Program-made: the position numbers and the translations under genes
Shown here: piece by piece, positions 19,318 to 27,188 of the stretch
Layout: each line of letters opens with the position of its first letter
Position numbering within the stretch: position 1 is the first letter of the stretch
The notes under the pieces: generated by a model
Databases searched by the model: none
Told to the model about the DNA's origin: nothing
Seen by the model: the letters and a program-made list of their open reading frames with translations, nothing else
NCBI RefSeq assembly: GCF_000429365.1
Contig: NZ_AUBS01000001.1
Span: 372,001-436,000, forward strand
From: Pseudodonghicola xiamenensis DSM 18339
GTDB lineage: Bacteria; Pseudomonadota; Alphaproteobacteria; Rhodobacterales; Rhodobacteraceae
DNA length: 64,000 bases
Direction: 5' to 3'

Positions 19318-20283
19318 TCAGACCATGTCGCGGCATTCCGGCACTGGGGTCAGCGCCGCGCCATCGGCGAAATAGGCCCGCAGATTATCGGCGGTCAGAT
19401 CGAACATCGCCCGGCGGGTTTCGACCGTGGCGCTGGCGGCATGCGGTGTCAGGGTGACGCGGTCGTTGTTGCAAAGCGCAGCGGGAATGTTCGGTTCATT
19501 TTCGAACACGTCGAGCGCGGCACGCCCGAGACGACCGGTTTCCAGCGCCCGGATCAGTGCGGTTTCGTCCAGCACCGATCCGCGGGCGACATTGACCAGG
19601 ATGCCGTTGGGCCCCAGGGCCTCGATCACCTGGGCGTCGATGATGCGGTCGGTCCCGGCGCCGCCGGGCAACAACAGGATCAGCGCATCGCAGCGCCGTG
19701 CCATCGCGACCAGATCGGGACAATATTCATAGGGTACGTCCGGTTGCGCGTGTCGCCCGTGATAGAGGATCGGGCCGCCGAAGATCTCAAGCTTCTTCGC
19801 CAGGGTTCGACCGATCCGACCAGGCCCGACGATGCCCAGGGTTGCGCCTTCGAGCGTGGAGGTCAGCGCGGCGCGCCCCTCGCGGGCCCAGCGGCCCGAA
19901 CGGGCGTAGTTTTCCTGCTGGATCAGGTCGCGGCTTGCCGCCAGCAGCAGGAGCAGCGCGTAATTGGCCACATCGGCGTTCAGCACATCGGGGGTATGGG
20001 TGACCAGGATGCCGCGCGCGCGGGCGGCGGCAACGTCGATGTTGTCGTAGCCGACACCCAGAGTGGAGATGATCCTGAGGTTGGGCAGACAATCCATCAG
20101 ATCGGCCCCGAGCGGGGTGAAACTGGCGTTGGCCAGGCCAGTGATACGGGGGCCTAATTGGGCCAGCCAGTCCGTTGAGGGCATCTGCCCGGGATCGCGA
20201 TGCAGGGTGAACTCTGCCGATAGCCGGTTGTCCAGATGCGGCGGCAACACGCCACGCCCGTAGATTTCGATGTCTTTGCTCAT
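19318..20283 (-). CDS. D-isomer-specific 2-hydroxyacid dehydrogenase (glyoxylate/hydroxypyruvate reductase-like)
   Basis: A 321-residue NAD(P)-dependent 2-hydroxyacid dehydrogenase. The NAD-binding loop is GIVGPGRIGRTLA. The catalytic triad residues are seen as Arg in NVARGSVLDE, Glu in ENEPNIP and His in LTPHAASATVETR. It reduces glyoxylate, hydroxypyruvate or a related 2-keto acid, or runs in reverse. ATG at 20283 has AAGGA upstream. The frame continues upstream in a Pro/Arg-rich stretch that I reject. It lies upstream of the TRAP operon but is separated by 680 bp, so it is probably its own unit. Confidence 0.88.
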   Translation of the reverse strand: MSKDIEIYGRGVLPPHLDNRLSAEFTLHRDPGQMPSTDWLAQLGPRITGLANASFTPLGADLMDCLPNLRIISTLGVGYDNIDVAAARARGILVTHTPDVLNADVANYALLLLLAASRDLIQQENYARSGRWAREGRAALTSTLEGATLGIVGPGRIGRTLAKKLEIFGGPILYHGRHAQPDVPYEYCPDLVAMARRCDALILLLPGGAGTDRIIDAQVIEALGPNGILVNVARGSVLDETALIRALETGRLGRAALDVFENEPNIPAALCNNDRVTLTPHAASATVETRRAMFDLTADNLRAYFADGAALTPVPECRDMV

Positions 20284-21495
20284 GGAGGGTCCTTGTTGTT
20301 GCGCGCGGGGGCGATACAGTCTTGGCCGGAGGCTGCCAGAGGTTGCGCTGGAGTACCAGTGGCTTGCAGATGGCTGCCGCCTGAGAGGCCGGTCCGAGAG
20401 ACTGAGCCGGCCTGAGCCGGGGCGTGATCGTTGCCGGTGCGATCTGGATGGGCGGGCCTGCGCCTGCCAGCGCGATGGGGGGCGCGCCGCTGATCCGCCT
20501 GCCGCCCCGGGGGCCGCTGCGCGGGCAGGGGGCCAGCCCCCTCCGCGCGCCCGCGGGCGCGCGTTCACCCCCGGGATATTTGCGACCAGGAAAAGAGCGG
20601 AACAGGCAATGAGCGATCCGACATCCGGTCATGGGCCCGAAAACCCGGCCCGTGGGAACTGGTTGAAGCGGTGCGTAATTCGGGCCGGCAAGCATCTGTC
20701 GCATCCCTTGGGCGGTGGTTTTCCTGTGTCGGCGGTCCTGCCGAGGCCTGCCAGGTAAGCCCTGGGCGGTTTCGCTGCGGGCTGGTTGAGTATCCTGGCG
20801 AGGGGGCTGGCGGAGAGCGAGACACGGGCCCCGTCGGCCTGGGCTGGGGGGATTGGGCTGGCCGAATCACCAGTCGAGACCCGACACTGTTTTCAGATCC
20901 GCGGAGATATGTCGAAATTTCATTCATTGGTTCGCGATTTTTCGGAGGTCTCGGCGGTGTCTGGAAAAACAGTGGCCGTTTCGACTGACGCCGATGGCGG
21001 AGCGTATCCGTTTTGATTGTCGGTTTCTGGGAAACAGTTTGTTAGGGGATCACTATTCAAGCTGCTTTTCGGGCGACAGGTTGCCAGAAGATTAATGGAA
21101 AACCCGCAATTTGATGGAAACAATGTAATCCGGTTGCCATGACGCAAGGGAAGCGTCCGACTGCTTTGTCAGGTTTTTCAGAGAAACCGACGTTAATTTT
21201 GTTCGAATTTTCGTTTTGTCAGTTTTCCCGGGTCCGGTAATTTTAGTCTGCCTGCTTGGGGGGCACTGTCTGAAGGGTCACGACGATGACCCTCCGATCG
21301 TATCGGAGAAGACATCAAAATTCGGGAGCCTGCCGGGAATTCCGGGCAGAACGCAGAGGTTGGGGGCCGCTGCGAGCGGATTGTCGATATCCGAAGACTG
21401 CTGTGACCGGAAAGGGTCCGGCAGTTCTCCAGTCCAGGCGCATTTGGGCCATTCCGGCCCGCGATTCAGGCGTGGGCCGAAAAGGAGATTGAGTC
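20284..21495. other. 1.2-kb non-coding region with AT-rich leader upstream of the RTX-Hint gene
   Basis: The left third is GC-rich and carries one copy of the dispersed repeat (20527-20600). From about 20890 to 21250 the sequence is clearly more AT-rich than the rest of the window, with T-runs such as at 21180-21230. Frames here are short and lack ribosome binding sites, so I see no gene. The region probably contains the promoter and a long 5' leader of the secreted protein gene. Confidence 0.55.
20527..20600 (+). repeat. Dispersed intergenic repeat, copy 2 (two hairpins + CCCGGGATATTTG element)
   Basis: AGGGGG (20527-20532) pairs with CCCCCT (20537-20542). A second palindrome of alternating GC lies at 20544-20563, followed by TTCACCCCCGGGATATTTGC at 20564-20583 and CCAGGAAAAGAG. 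It closely matches the other two copies, including order and spacing of parts. Confidence 0.75.
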
Positions 21496-23937
21496 ATGGC
21501 AGTCAGCCCCAAAAGCACGAGTGGTATCGTCGACGGCGATGCTGGCGACAATCGTATCGACCTGGCTTATACCGGCGACCCCGAAGGCGATGTGATCGAC
21601 GGCAGCGATGCGCCGGCCCCGGGGATGAATGACGACATCGTCAATGCCGGTCCGGGCAACGATTATGTCGAGGCGGGCGAGGGCGACGATACGGTCTATG
21701 CCGGCAGCGGCGATGATGAGGTCTATGGCCAGGGCGGCAACGATATCATCTATGGCGACAGCGACGGGCCAGGCACGGATTACAACGGTGGCCGCGAGGT
21801 GCTCCAGTGGGACGAGGCGCCCGACCCCGACGATGGCGGCCAGATCGACCCCTTCGATTCCCTCAAGGGCGGCTTTACCCAGAACACAGGCAGCGTCGAT
21901 GTGACCTTCGCGGTCACCGGGTCAGATGGCAACACCAATACCGCGCTGTCCGCCGAAGCCGAGAATGTCGAGGGGATCGTCACCGATGGCGCCGCAGCCT
22001 CGGCCACCAGCGGGCTGGATTCCCTGACCAATGGCGAAGGCAATAGCGTCGGCTACGAGCTGTCCTTTTCGGACGAGGTCGAAAACGTTTCCTTCCGGAT
22101 CAACGATGTCGATGGCGACGGGATCGTCAAATTGCAGGCCTTCGACGCGGCAGGCAACCCGGTCGAGGTGACGTTGAGCGCCGGATCGGGGGTGACGCTG
22201 CTGGATACCGATACGGTGACCGGCGCCGATACCGCAGATTCCAACGGTGGCTATGATGCCAATGACAGCTCGACCTATTCGGTTCTGGTGACCATCGAGG
22301 GCCCGGTATCGCGGTTGACCATTGATCACAGCCAGGATGGGATCAATAACTCGGGCATCACCGTCACTGACGTCTATTTTGATACCGGCGCCTCCGAGGT
22401 CGATCTGCAGCCGGGTGACGATTACCTCGACGGCGGTGATGGCGATGACACCATTTATGGCGAGGCCGGGGATGACACGCTGATCGGCGGCGCCGGCAAT
22501 GATACGATCTATGGCGGCGACGGCAGCGATACGGTCTATGGCGGCGACGGCGACGATTATATCGACACCTCTTCGACCAGCGGTATCCCGCTGCCTGATC
22601 GTGGCTTTCCGTCTTACATGGGGCTGCCCGAAGTGCCCGCCGACAGCGATCCCTATGACGATCGCGATACTGTCTATGGCGGCGCCGGCAATGACACCAT
22701 CCTGACCGGTGACGATAATGACGTCATCTATGGCGGTGACGGCAACGATTATATCGACGGCGGTCTTGACGACGATTACATTGAGGGCGGCGAGGGCGAC
22801 GATTTCATCATCGGCGGCGAAGGCTCGGACGAGATCTATGGCGGCGGCGGTGACGATATCATCTATGGCGGCCTGCCGCCCAGCTATCCCGACGGGATGA
22901 ACATCCCCGATGACGGCAGCGTCGGCGACCCCGATCCGGTGACCGACAACGGCAAGGATGTCATCTATGGCGGGGATGGCAACGACACCATCTTTGGCCA
23001 GGACGATGACGACATCCTCTATGGCGGTGAGGGGAACGATTATCTCGACGGTGGCATCGACGACGATTATCTCGACGGTGGCGAGGGCGACGATACGCTG
23101 GTTGGCGGCGAAGGCGCCGATATCATGCTGGGCGGATCTGGCCGTGATAATTTCATCGGCGTCACCGATGGCGATGTGATCGACGGAGGCACCACTGGCG
23201 ACGATTTCGACACGCTCTATATGGGCGGTCAGCGCTATCGCATCATTTCCGAGACCACCGATGCCGATGGGGATTCGACATCAGGCACGATGGAGTTGCT
23301 GGACGAACACGGCAATGTCACCGGCACCGTCCAGTTCAACGAGATCGAAAAGATCGTCCCCTGTTTCACGCCCGGCACCCGGATCGCAACGCCCGAGGGT
23401 GAGCGTCTGGTCGAGGATCTGCAGATCGGCGATCTGGTGATGACCCGCGATAACGGCATCCAGGAAATCCGCTGGATCGGCGAGCGGGAGCTGGCCGGTG
23501 CCGAAATGGCCGAGCATCTGCAGCCGGTGCTGATCGGCAAGGGCGCGCTGGGGAACGGCCTGCCTGAGCGTGACATGATGGTCAGCCCGCAGCACCGGGT
23601 GCTGATCGCCAGCGACCGTAATGCGCTGTATTTCGAAGAGCGCGAGGTGCTGGTGGCGGCCAAGCATCTGACCTGGATGAAGGGGGTCGAGCGGGTGGAG
23701 TGCGCCAGCGTCACTTATATCCACTTCATGTTCGACCAGCACGAGGTGGTGTTGTCTGATGGTGCCTGGACCGAAAGCTTCCAGCCCGGCGATCTGACGC
23801 TTGGGGGCATGGACAGCGCCCAGCGGATGGAAATTCTGGAGCTTTTCCCGGATCTCAAGACCCGCGAGGGGATGGCGGCCTATCCCGCGGCCCGACGGTC
23901 GCTGAAACGGCATGAGGCGGTGCTGCTGATGCATTGA
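21496..23937 (+). CDS. Secreted RTX calcium-binding protein with C-terminal Hint domain
   Basis: An acidic 813-residue protein. Residues ~40-100 and 300-560 contain many GGxGxDxIYG nonapeptides, the RTX repeats that form Ca2+-binding beta-rolls. A non-repeat segment at ~110-300 has a beta-rich adhesin-like character (SDEVENVSFRINDVDGDG). From Cys623 (VPCFTPGTRIATPEGERLV) the protein is a Hint domain of the type common in Rhodobacteraceae, with the HRVLIAS block downstream. There is no Sec signal peptide, so type I secretion is likely. Hint domains can cleave at their N-terminal Cys, which could release the RTX part; this is inference. The ATG has AAGGAG eight bases upstream. No T1SS genes are adjacent. 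Confidence 0.9.
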   Translation: MAVSPKSTSGIVDGDAGDNRIDLAYTGDPEGDVIDGSDAPAPGMNDDIVNAGPGNDYVEAGEGDDTVYAGSGDDEVYGQGGNDIIYGDSDGPGTDYNGGREVLQWDEAPDPDDGGQIDPFDSLKGGFTQNTGSVDVTFAVTGSDGNTNTALSAEAENVEGIVTDGAAASATSGLDSLTNGEGNSVGYELSFSDEVENVSFRINDVDGDGIVKLQAFDAAGNPVEVTLSAGSGVTLLDTDTVTGADTADSNGGYDANDSSTYSVLVTIEGPVSRLTIDHSQDGINNSGITVTDVYFDTGASEVDLQPGDDYLDGGDGDDTIYGEAGDDTLIGGAGNDTIYGGDGSDTVYGGDGDDYIDTSSTSGIPLPDRGFPSYMGLPEVPADSDPYDDRDTVYGGAGNDTILTGDDNDVIYGGDGNDYIDGGLDDDYIEGGEGDDFIIGGEGSDEIYGGGGDDIIYGGLPPSYPDGMNIPDDGSVGDPDPVTDNGKDVIYGGDGNDTIFGQDDDDILYGGEGNDYLDGGIDDDYLDGGEGDDTLVGGEGADIMLGGSGRDNFIGVTDGDVIDGGTTGDDFDTLYMGGQRYRIISETTDADGDSTSGTMELLDEHGNVTGTVQFNEIEKIVPCFTPGTRIATPEGERLVEDLQIGDLVMTRDNGIQEIRWIGERELAGAEMAEHLQPVLIGKGALGNGLPERDMMVSPQHRVLIASDRNALYFEEREVLVAAKHLTWMKGVERVECASVTYIHFMFDQHEVVLSDGAWTESFQPGDLTLGGMDSAQRMEILELFPDLKTREGMAAYPAARRSLKRHEAVLLMH

Positions 23938-24033
23938 TTGATGCTGTCATCCGATCTGGCCGGGGCGGTCGGCGGATAATAGATATCCTTGATATGTATT
24001 GCCGCTGAGGGACCTGGTCCTGGGCGGTTCCGG

Positions 24034-24057
24034 AAGGCGGGGCATCGTCCCGCCTTT
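24034..24057. terminator. Terminator between convergent RTX-Hint and mocA-like genes
   Basis: AAGGCGGG (24034-24041) pairs with CCCGCCTT (24049-24056) across a seven-base loop. A short T stretch follows on the plus strand. It lies between the two convergent stop codons. Confidence 0.7.
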
Positions 24058-24059
24058 CG

Positions 24060-24665
24060 TCATTCCGGATGGCGGCTGCGCCAAGCCGTCCAGGCCTCGG
24101 GCGTATCCAGATCGCAGATCGCGTGGTCGCCGGGCAGCGGTACCAGGGCCACCCTGTCCTTGTGGCGGCGCAACACCGGCTGGGCGCCGGTGTCGCCGGA
24201 AAGGCTGGACAGTTCAGGAAACAGCGCACGAGACAGGATCACCGGGTGACCTGGCTGGCCTGCGCTCGTGCCGCGCCATATCATGTTTTTTGATTTTGGA
24301 TCAAAGGCTTTCGCGACAGACCTCAAGTCATCCACTGTCAGGTCGGGTAGATCGGCCAACAGGATCATGACCGCCGGCGCCGAGGGCGGCAGTGCTGCCA
24401 GACCACGGCGCAGACTGGCAGACATGCCCTCTGCTGCGTCGGGGACCGCGACCGGCGTGATGGCGAGGCCGTCGATTACGCCATAGCGCGGATGCGGGGC
24501 GATCGGCAGTGCCACCAGTACCGGACCGAGTCGCGCTGCCAGCGCCCGTTCGGCCATCCGACGCAGCAACGGCTGGCCATCAACAGGGGCCAGAAGCTTG
24601 TCACGCCCGCGCATCCGGCGCGACTGGCCTGCGGCAAGCAGCAGGATGGGCAGAGGCTCGGCCAT
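24060..24665 (-). CDS. MobA/MocA-like molybdenum cofactor nucleotidyltransferase
   Basis: A 201-residue NTP-transferase-fold protein. The N-terminal motif LLAAGQSRRMRGRDKLL is the nucleotide-binding signature, LLADLPDL carries the metal-binding Asp, and GQPGHPV plus GDTGAQPVL are typical of the MocA (cytidylyl) branch. It probably converts molybdopterin to the cytosine dinucleotide form used by xanthine dehydrogenase-family enzymes such as the one at the left edge. Its ATG shares a base with the HxlR gene stop (TGATG), so the two are co-transcribed. The functional reason for that pairing is not clear. Confidence 0.83.
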   Translation of the reverse strand: MAEPLPILLLAAGQSRRMRGRDKLLAPVDGQPLLRRMAERALAARLGPVLVALPIAPHPRYGVIDGLAITPVAVPDAAEGMSASLRRGLAALPPSAPAVMILLADLPDLTVDDLRSVAKAFDPKSKNMIWRGTSAGQPGHPVILSRALFPELSSLSGDTGAQPVLRRHKDRVALVPLPGDHAICDLDTPEAWTAWRSRHPE

Positions 24666-25048
24666 CAGGCCGATTTATCTGTCTTAACATCAAACTGCAG
24701 TCGCGCCTTGGCCACAGCGGATTCGTTCTCGACCGCCCAGGCGGTGAGCGTATGCAGCGGCGGCAGCAGGGTGCGGCCCAGATCCGTCAGGCTGTAATCG
24801 ACGCGTGGCGGAATTTCCGGGGTGACGACTCGCTCGATCAAACCGTCGCGCTCCAGCTCTCTCAGTGTTGTGGTCAGGGATTTCTGGGTGACGCCACCGA
24901 TGCCGCGCTTGAGTTCGGAAAATCGTTTCGGGCCGGGTTCCAGATGGGTGACGATCAGCGTCGACCATTTGCTGGAAATCTTTTGCAAAAGCGTCCGCAC
25001 GGCGGTGCAGCTCGGATGGTCATGGGCGGGAAGAGTATGTGGTTTCAT
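24665..25048 (-). CDS. HxlR family transcriptional regulator
   Basis: A 127-residue winged-helix regulator. The HxlR core is visible in KRFSELKRGIGGVTQKSL and LRELERDGLIERVV. Cys14 occupies the position of the redox-sensing Cys in HypR-type members (HPSC), suggesting control by oxidants or quinones. It is divergent from an NADPH-dependent FMN reductase gene, the same layout as known HxlR-flavin reductase pairs, so autoregulation and control of that reductase are likely. An inverted repeat GGTATC-N5-GATACC lies in the shared spacer. Confidence 0.87.
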   Translation of the reverse strand: MKPHTLPAHDHPSCTAVRTLLQKISSKWSTLIVTHLEPGPKRFSELKRGIGGVTQKSLTTTLRELERDGLIERVVTPEIPPRVDYSLTDLGRTLLPPLHTLTAWAVENESAVAKARLQFDVKTDKSA

Positions 25049-25115
25049 CGGTGATACCGGGGTTTCCCAAAGGTTCCGTCTTGCGGCAGCGCAGCAAATG
25101 TCTATCGTCGCCGCC

Positions 25116-25132
25116 GGTATCTCTTCGATACC
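25116..25132. promoter_or_regulatory. Putative HxlR operator (GGTATC-N5-GATACC)
   Basis: A perfect 6-bp inverted repeat lies in the 183-bp spacer between the HxlR gene and the flavin reductase gene. A further half site GATACC occurs at 25053-25058, close to the HxlR start. Assignment to HxlR is inferred from position and symmetry. Confidence 0.5.
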
Positions 25133-25231
25133 AGAGTTTCACAAACACACCAAGTCCCTCAGCGCGGCCTCTCCTCCGCGCCAGGGATTGTTCCAGCTTC
25201 ATGCTGAACTTTAAGAAAAGGACGCAATACC

Positions 25232-25795
25232 ATGTCTTTGAAACTGAAAGTGATCATCGGTTCCACCCGCCCTGGACGAGTTGCTCCGATTGTCGGTGCC
25301 TGGGCGGCAAAGGCTGCCGAGGCCCATGGTGGCTTTGAGGTTGAGCTGGTCGATCTGGCATCGGTCGATCTGCCGCTTCTGGACGAACCGAACCACCCGG
25401 CGATGAAGCAGTATGAACATGCCCACACCAAGGCCTGGAGCGCGATTGTCGACGATGCGGACGCTTTCGTCTTCGTCACGCCGGAATACGACTATTTCCC
25501 GCCGGCGGCTCTGGTCAACGCGCTGCAATGCCTGTCGCAGGAATGGCGTTACAAACCGGCCGCCACGGTCAGCTATGCCTTCGTTTCGGGTGGTCTGCGC
25601 GCGGCGCAGGAGCTGCGCACGCTGATGGGCAACCTGCAGATGGTGGCGCTGCCGCAAGTGGTGCCGGTTCCCTTCTTCCCGCAGTTCGTCAAGGACGGCG
25701 AACTGGAGCCCAACGAGCCGATGACCGAGGGCATCAACATGACCCTGACCGAACTGGCCAAATGGGCCGAGGCCCTGAAGCCGATGCGCGGCTGA
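25232..25795 (+). CDS. NADPH-dependent FMN reductase
   Basis: A 187-residue flavodoxin-fold protein with the FMN-phosphate loop GSTRPGRVA near residue 10 and the second flavin contact TPEYDYFPPAALVNAL. Proteins of this family reduce FMN, quinones or azo compounds in the cytoplasm. The ATG at 25232 is preceded by AAGAAAAGGA. It is transcribed alone, divergent from the HxlR gene, and ends in a strong terminator. A quinone or electrophile detoxification role is inferred from that context. Confidence 0.88.
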   Translation: MSLKLKVIIGSTRPGRVAPIVGAWAAKAAEAHGGFEVELVDLASVDLPLLDEPNHPAMKQYEHAHTKAWSAIVDDADAFVFVTPEYDYFPPAALVNALQCLSQEWRYKPAATVSYAFVSGGLRAAQELRTLMGNLQMVALPQVVPVPFFPQFVKDGELEPNEPMTEGINMTLTELAKWAEALKPMRG

Positions 25796-25819
25796 GGCTA
25801 TCTGTATAGTCCGACGATG

Positions 25820-25849
25820 GACCGGCGCGATCATCGCGCCGGTCTTTTT
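25820..25849 (+). terminator. Rho-independent terminator after the FMN reductase gene
   Basis: A perfect 11-bp stem (25820-25830 with 25834-25844) closes on a three-base loop and is followed by five T residues. Confidence 0.92.
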
Positions 25850-25907
25850 CGTGCCCGGCCTTGTACTTGCCGGATCGCATGGCCATCCTGCCGCAAGGAG
25901 GGCGGTC

Positions 25908-27188
25908 ATGCTGACATCGCTGTTGCAACGCTGGCATCTGATCCGGGCGACGCTGTGGTTCCGGGTGGTGGGGATTTCCGTGCTCAGCATCGTCGCGGTG
26001 CTGGCGGCCAAGCTGCTGGGCCCGGTGCTGCCGCATGAGCTGGATCAATGGGTCGGGGCGCAATCGGCCGATCAGCTTCTGGACATTCTGTCCAGCTCGA
26101 TGCTTGCGGTCACCACCTTTTCGCTGTCGGTGATGGTAACGGTCTATCGCTCGATCTCGTCGCAATGGACGCCGCGGGCGCATCGCATCCAGTTGCGCGA
26201 CCGCGCCACCCAGACGGTGCTGGCGACCTTCGTGGGCGCCTTCGTCTATGCGCTGTGTTCCATCGTTTTGCGCTCGACCCGGTTCTTCGCCGATCGCGAT
26301 ATCGTCGTGCTGTTCGTCATGACGCTGGGGGTGATCGTTCTGGTGGTGGTGATGATCCTGCGCTGGCTGGTGCGGTTGCAGACCATGGGCAGCCTGTCCG
26401 ACATCGCCGGACGGATCACCGATCTGACGCTTGGCGCTTTCCAGGGCCGGATGGCGGCACCTTGTCTCGGCGCCCGGGCGCTGACATCGGATCTGATATT
26501 GCCTGAAACGGTTCTGGAGGTGCACGCGCCGCGATCGGGTTATGTTGAGCGGGTCTTTCCCGCCGCGCTGCAGTCGCATGCCAAGGCCTGCGGCGGCATT
26601 GTTTATCTTCTCAAGGGTGTGGGTGACTATGTCAGCCGCGGCGAGGTTTTCGCGCAGGTGACCGACGCCAGCCTGGAAAGCGTCGTTCTGGGGAACGTAC
26701 ATATCGGCTCGATGCGTGATATCGAACAGGATCCGGGCTTTGGCCTGCATGTTCTGGCCGAGATCGGATCGAAGGCGCTGTCGCAGGGGATCAACGACGG
26801 CGGCACCGCCATCGACATGATCGACCGGATCACCCGGGTACTGGAGAGCTGGCTGGCGCCGCAAGAAGCCCCGGCCGAGGCGGAACGCTATCCGAACGTC
26901 TATTTGCCGCCACTCGATCCGGCGCCGCTGGTCGCCGATCCCTTCGGGCTGATCGCGCGCGACGGGGCCGCCGTGCTCGAGGTGCAGATGGTGCTGCAAT
27001 CGCGGCTTTTCGGGCTGGAGCATCATCCCGACCCGGACCTGGCCGCGGCCGCCCGCCATACCCGGGAGGAAGCGTTGGTCCGCGCGACCGAGGCCTTGCC
27101 CTATGCGGTCGACCGCGACAGGCTGGCCGAGCATGCCGAGGGTATGGGGCGCCGGAGCTGGGGGGAGGAGGCGGCGACCGAGGTCTAA
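25908..27188 (+). CDS. DUF2254 domain membrane protein
   Basis: A 426-residue inner-membrane protein of unknown function. Four hydrophobic segments occupy the first ~180 residues. The soluble half contains the characteristic stretch QDPGFGLHVLAEIGSKALS followed by QGINDGGTAIDMI, which I recognise as DUF2254. I chose the ATG at 25908 because AAGGAGG sits six bases upstream; the frame begins 19 codons earlier without such support. Its stop codon overlaps the stop of the convergent transporter gene by four bases. Confidence 0.85.
   Translation: MLTSLLQRWHLIRATLWFRVVGISVLSIVAVLAAKLLGPVLPHELDQWVGAQSADQLLDILSSSMLAVTTFSLSVMVTVYRSISSQWTPRAHRIQLRDRATQTVLATFVGAFVYALCSIVLRSTRFFADRDIVVLFVMTLGVIVLVVVMILRWLVRLQTMGSLSDIAGRITDLTLGAFQGRMAAPCLGARALTSDLILPETVLEVHAPRSGYVERVFPAALQSHAKACGGIVYLLKGVGDYVSRGEVFAQVTDASLESVVLGNVHIGSMRDIEQDPGFGLHVLAEIGSKALSQGINDGGTAIDMIDRITRVLESWLAPQEAPAEAERYPNVYLPPLDPAPLVADPFGLIARDGAAVLEVQMVLQSRLFGLEHHPDPDLAAAARHTREEALVRATEALPYAVDRDRLAEHAEGMGRRSWGEEAATEV

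Noticed and set aside
22430-23140. Regular DNA repeats that resemble a satellite or CRISPR-like array
   Set aside because: They are in-frame codons for RTX nonapeptides; units vary and there are no spacers.
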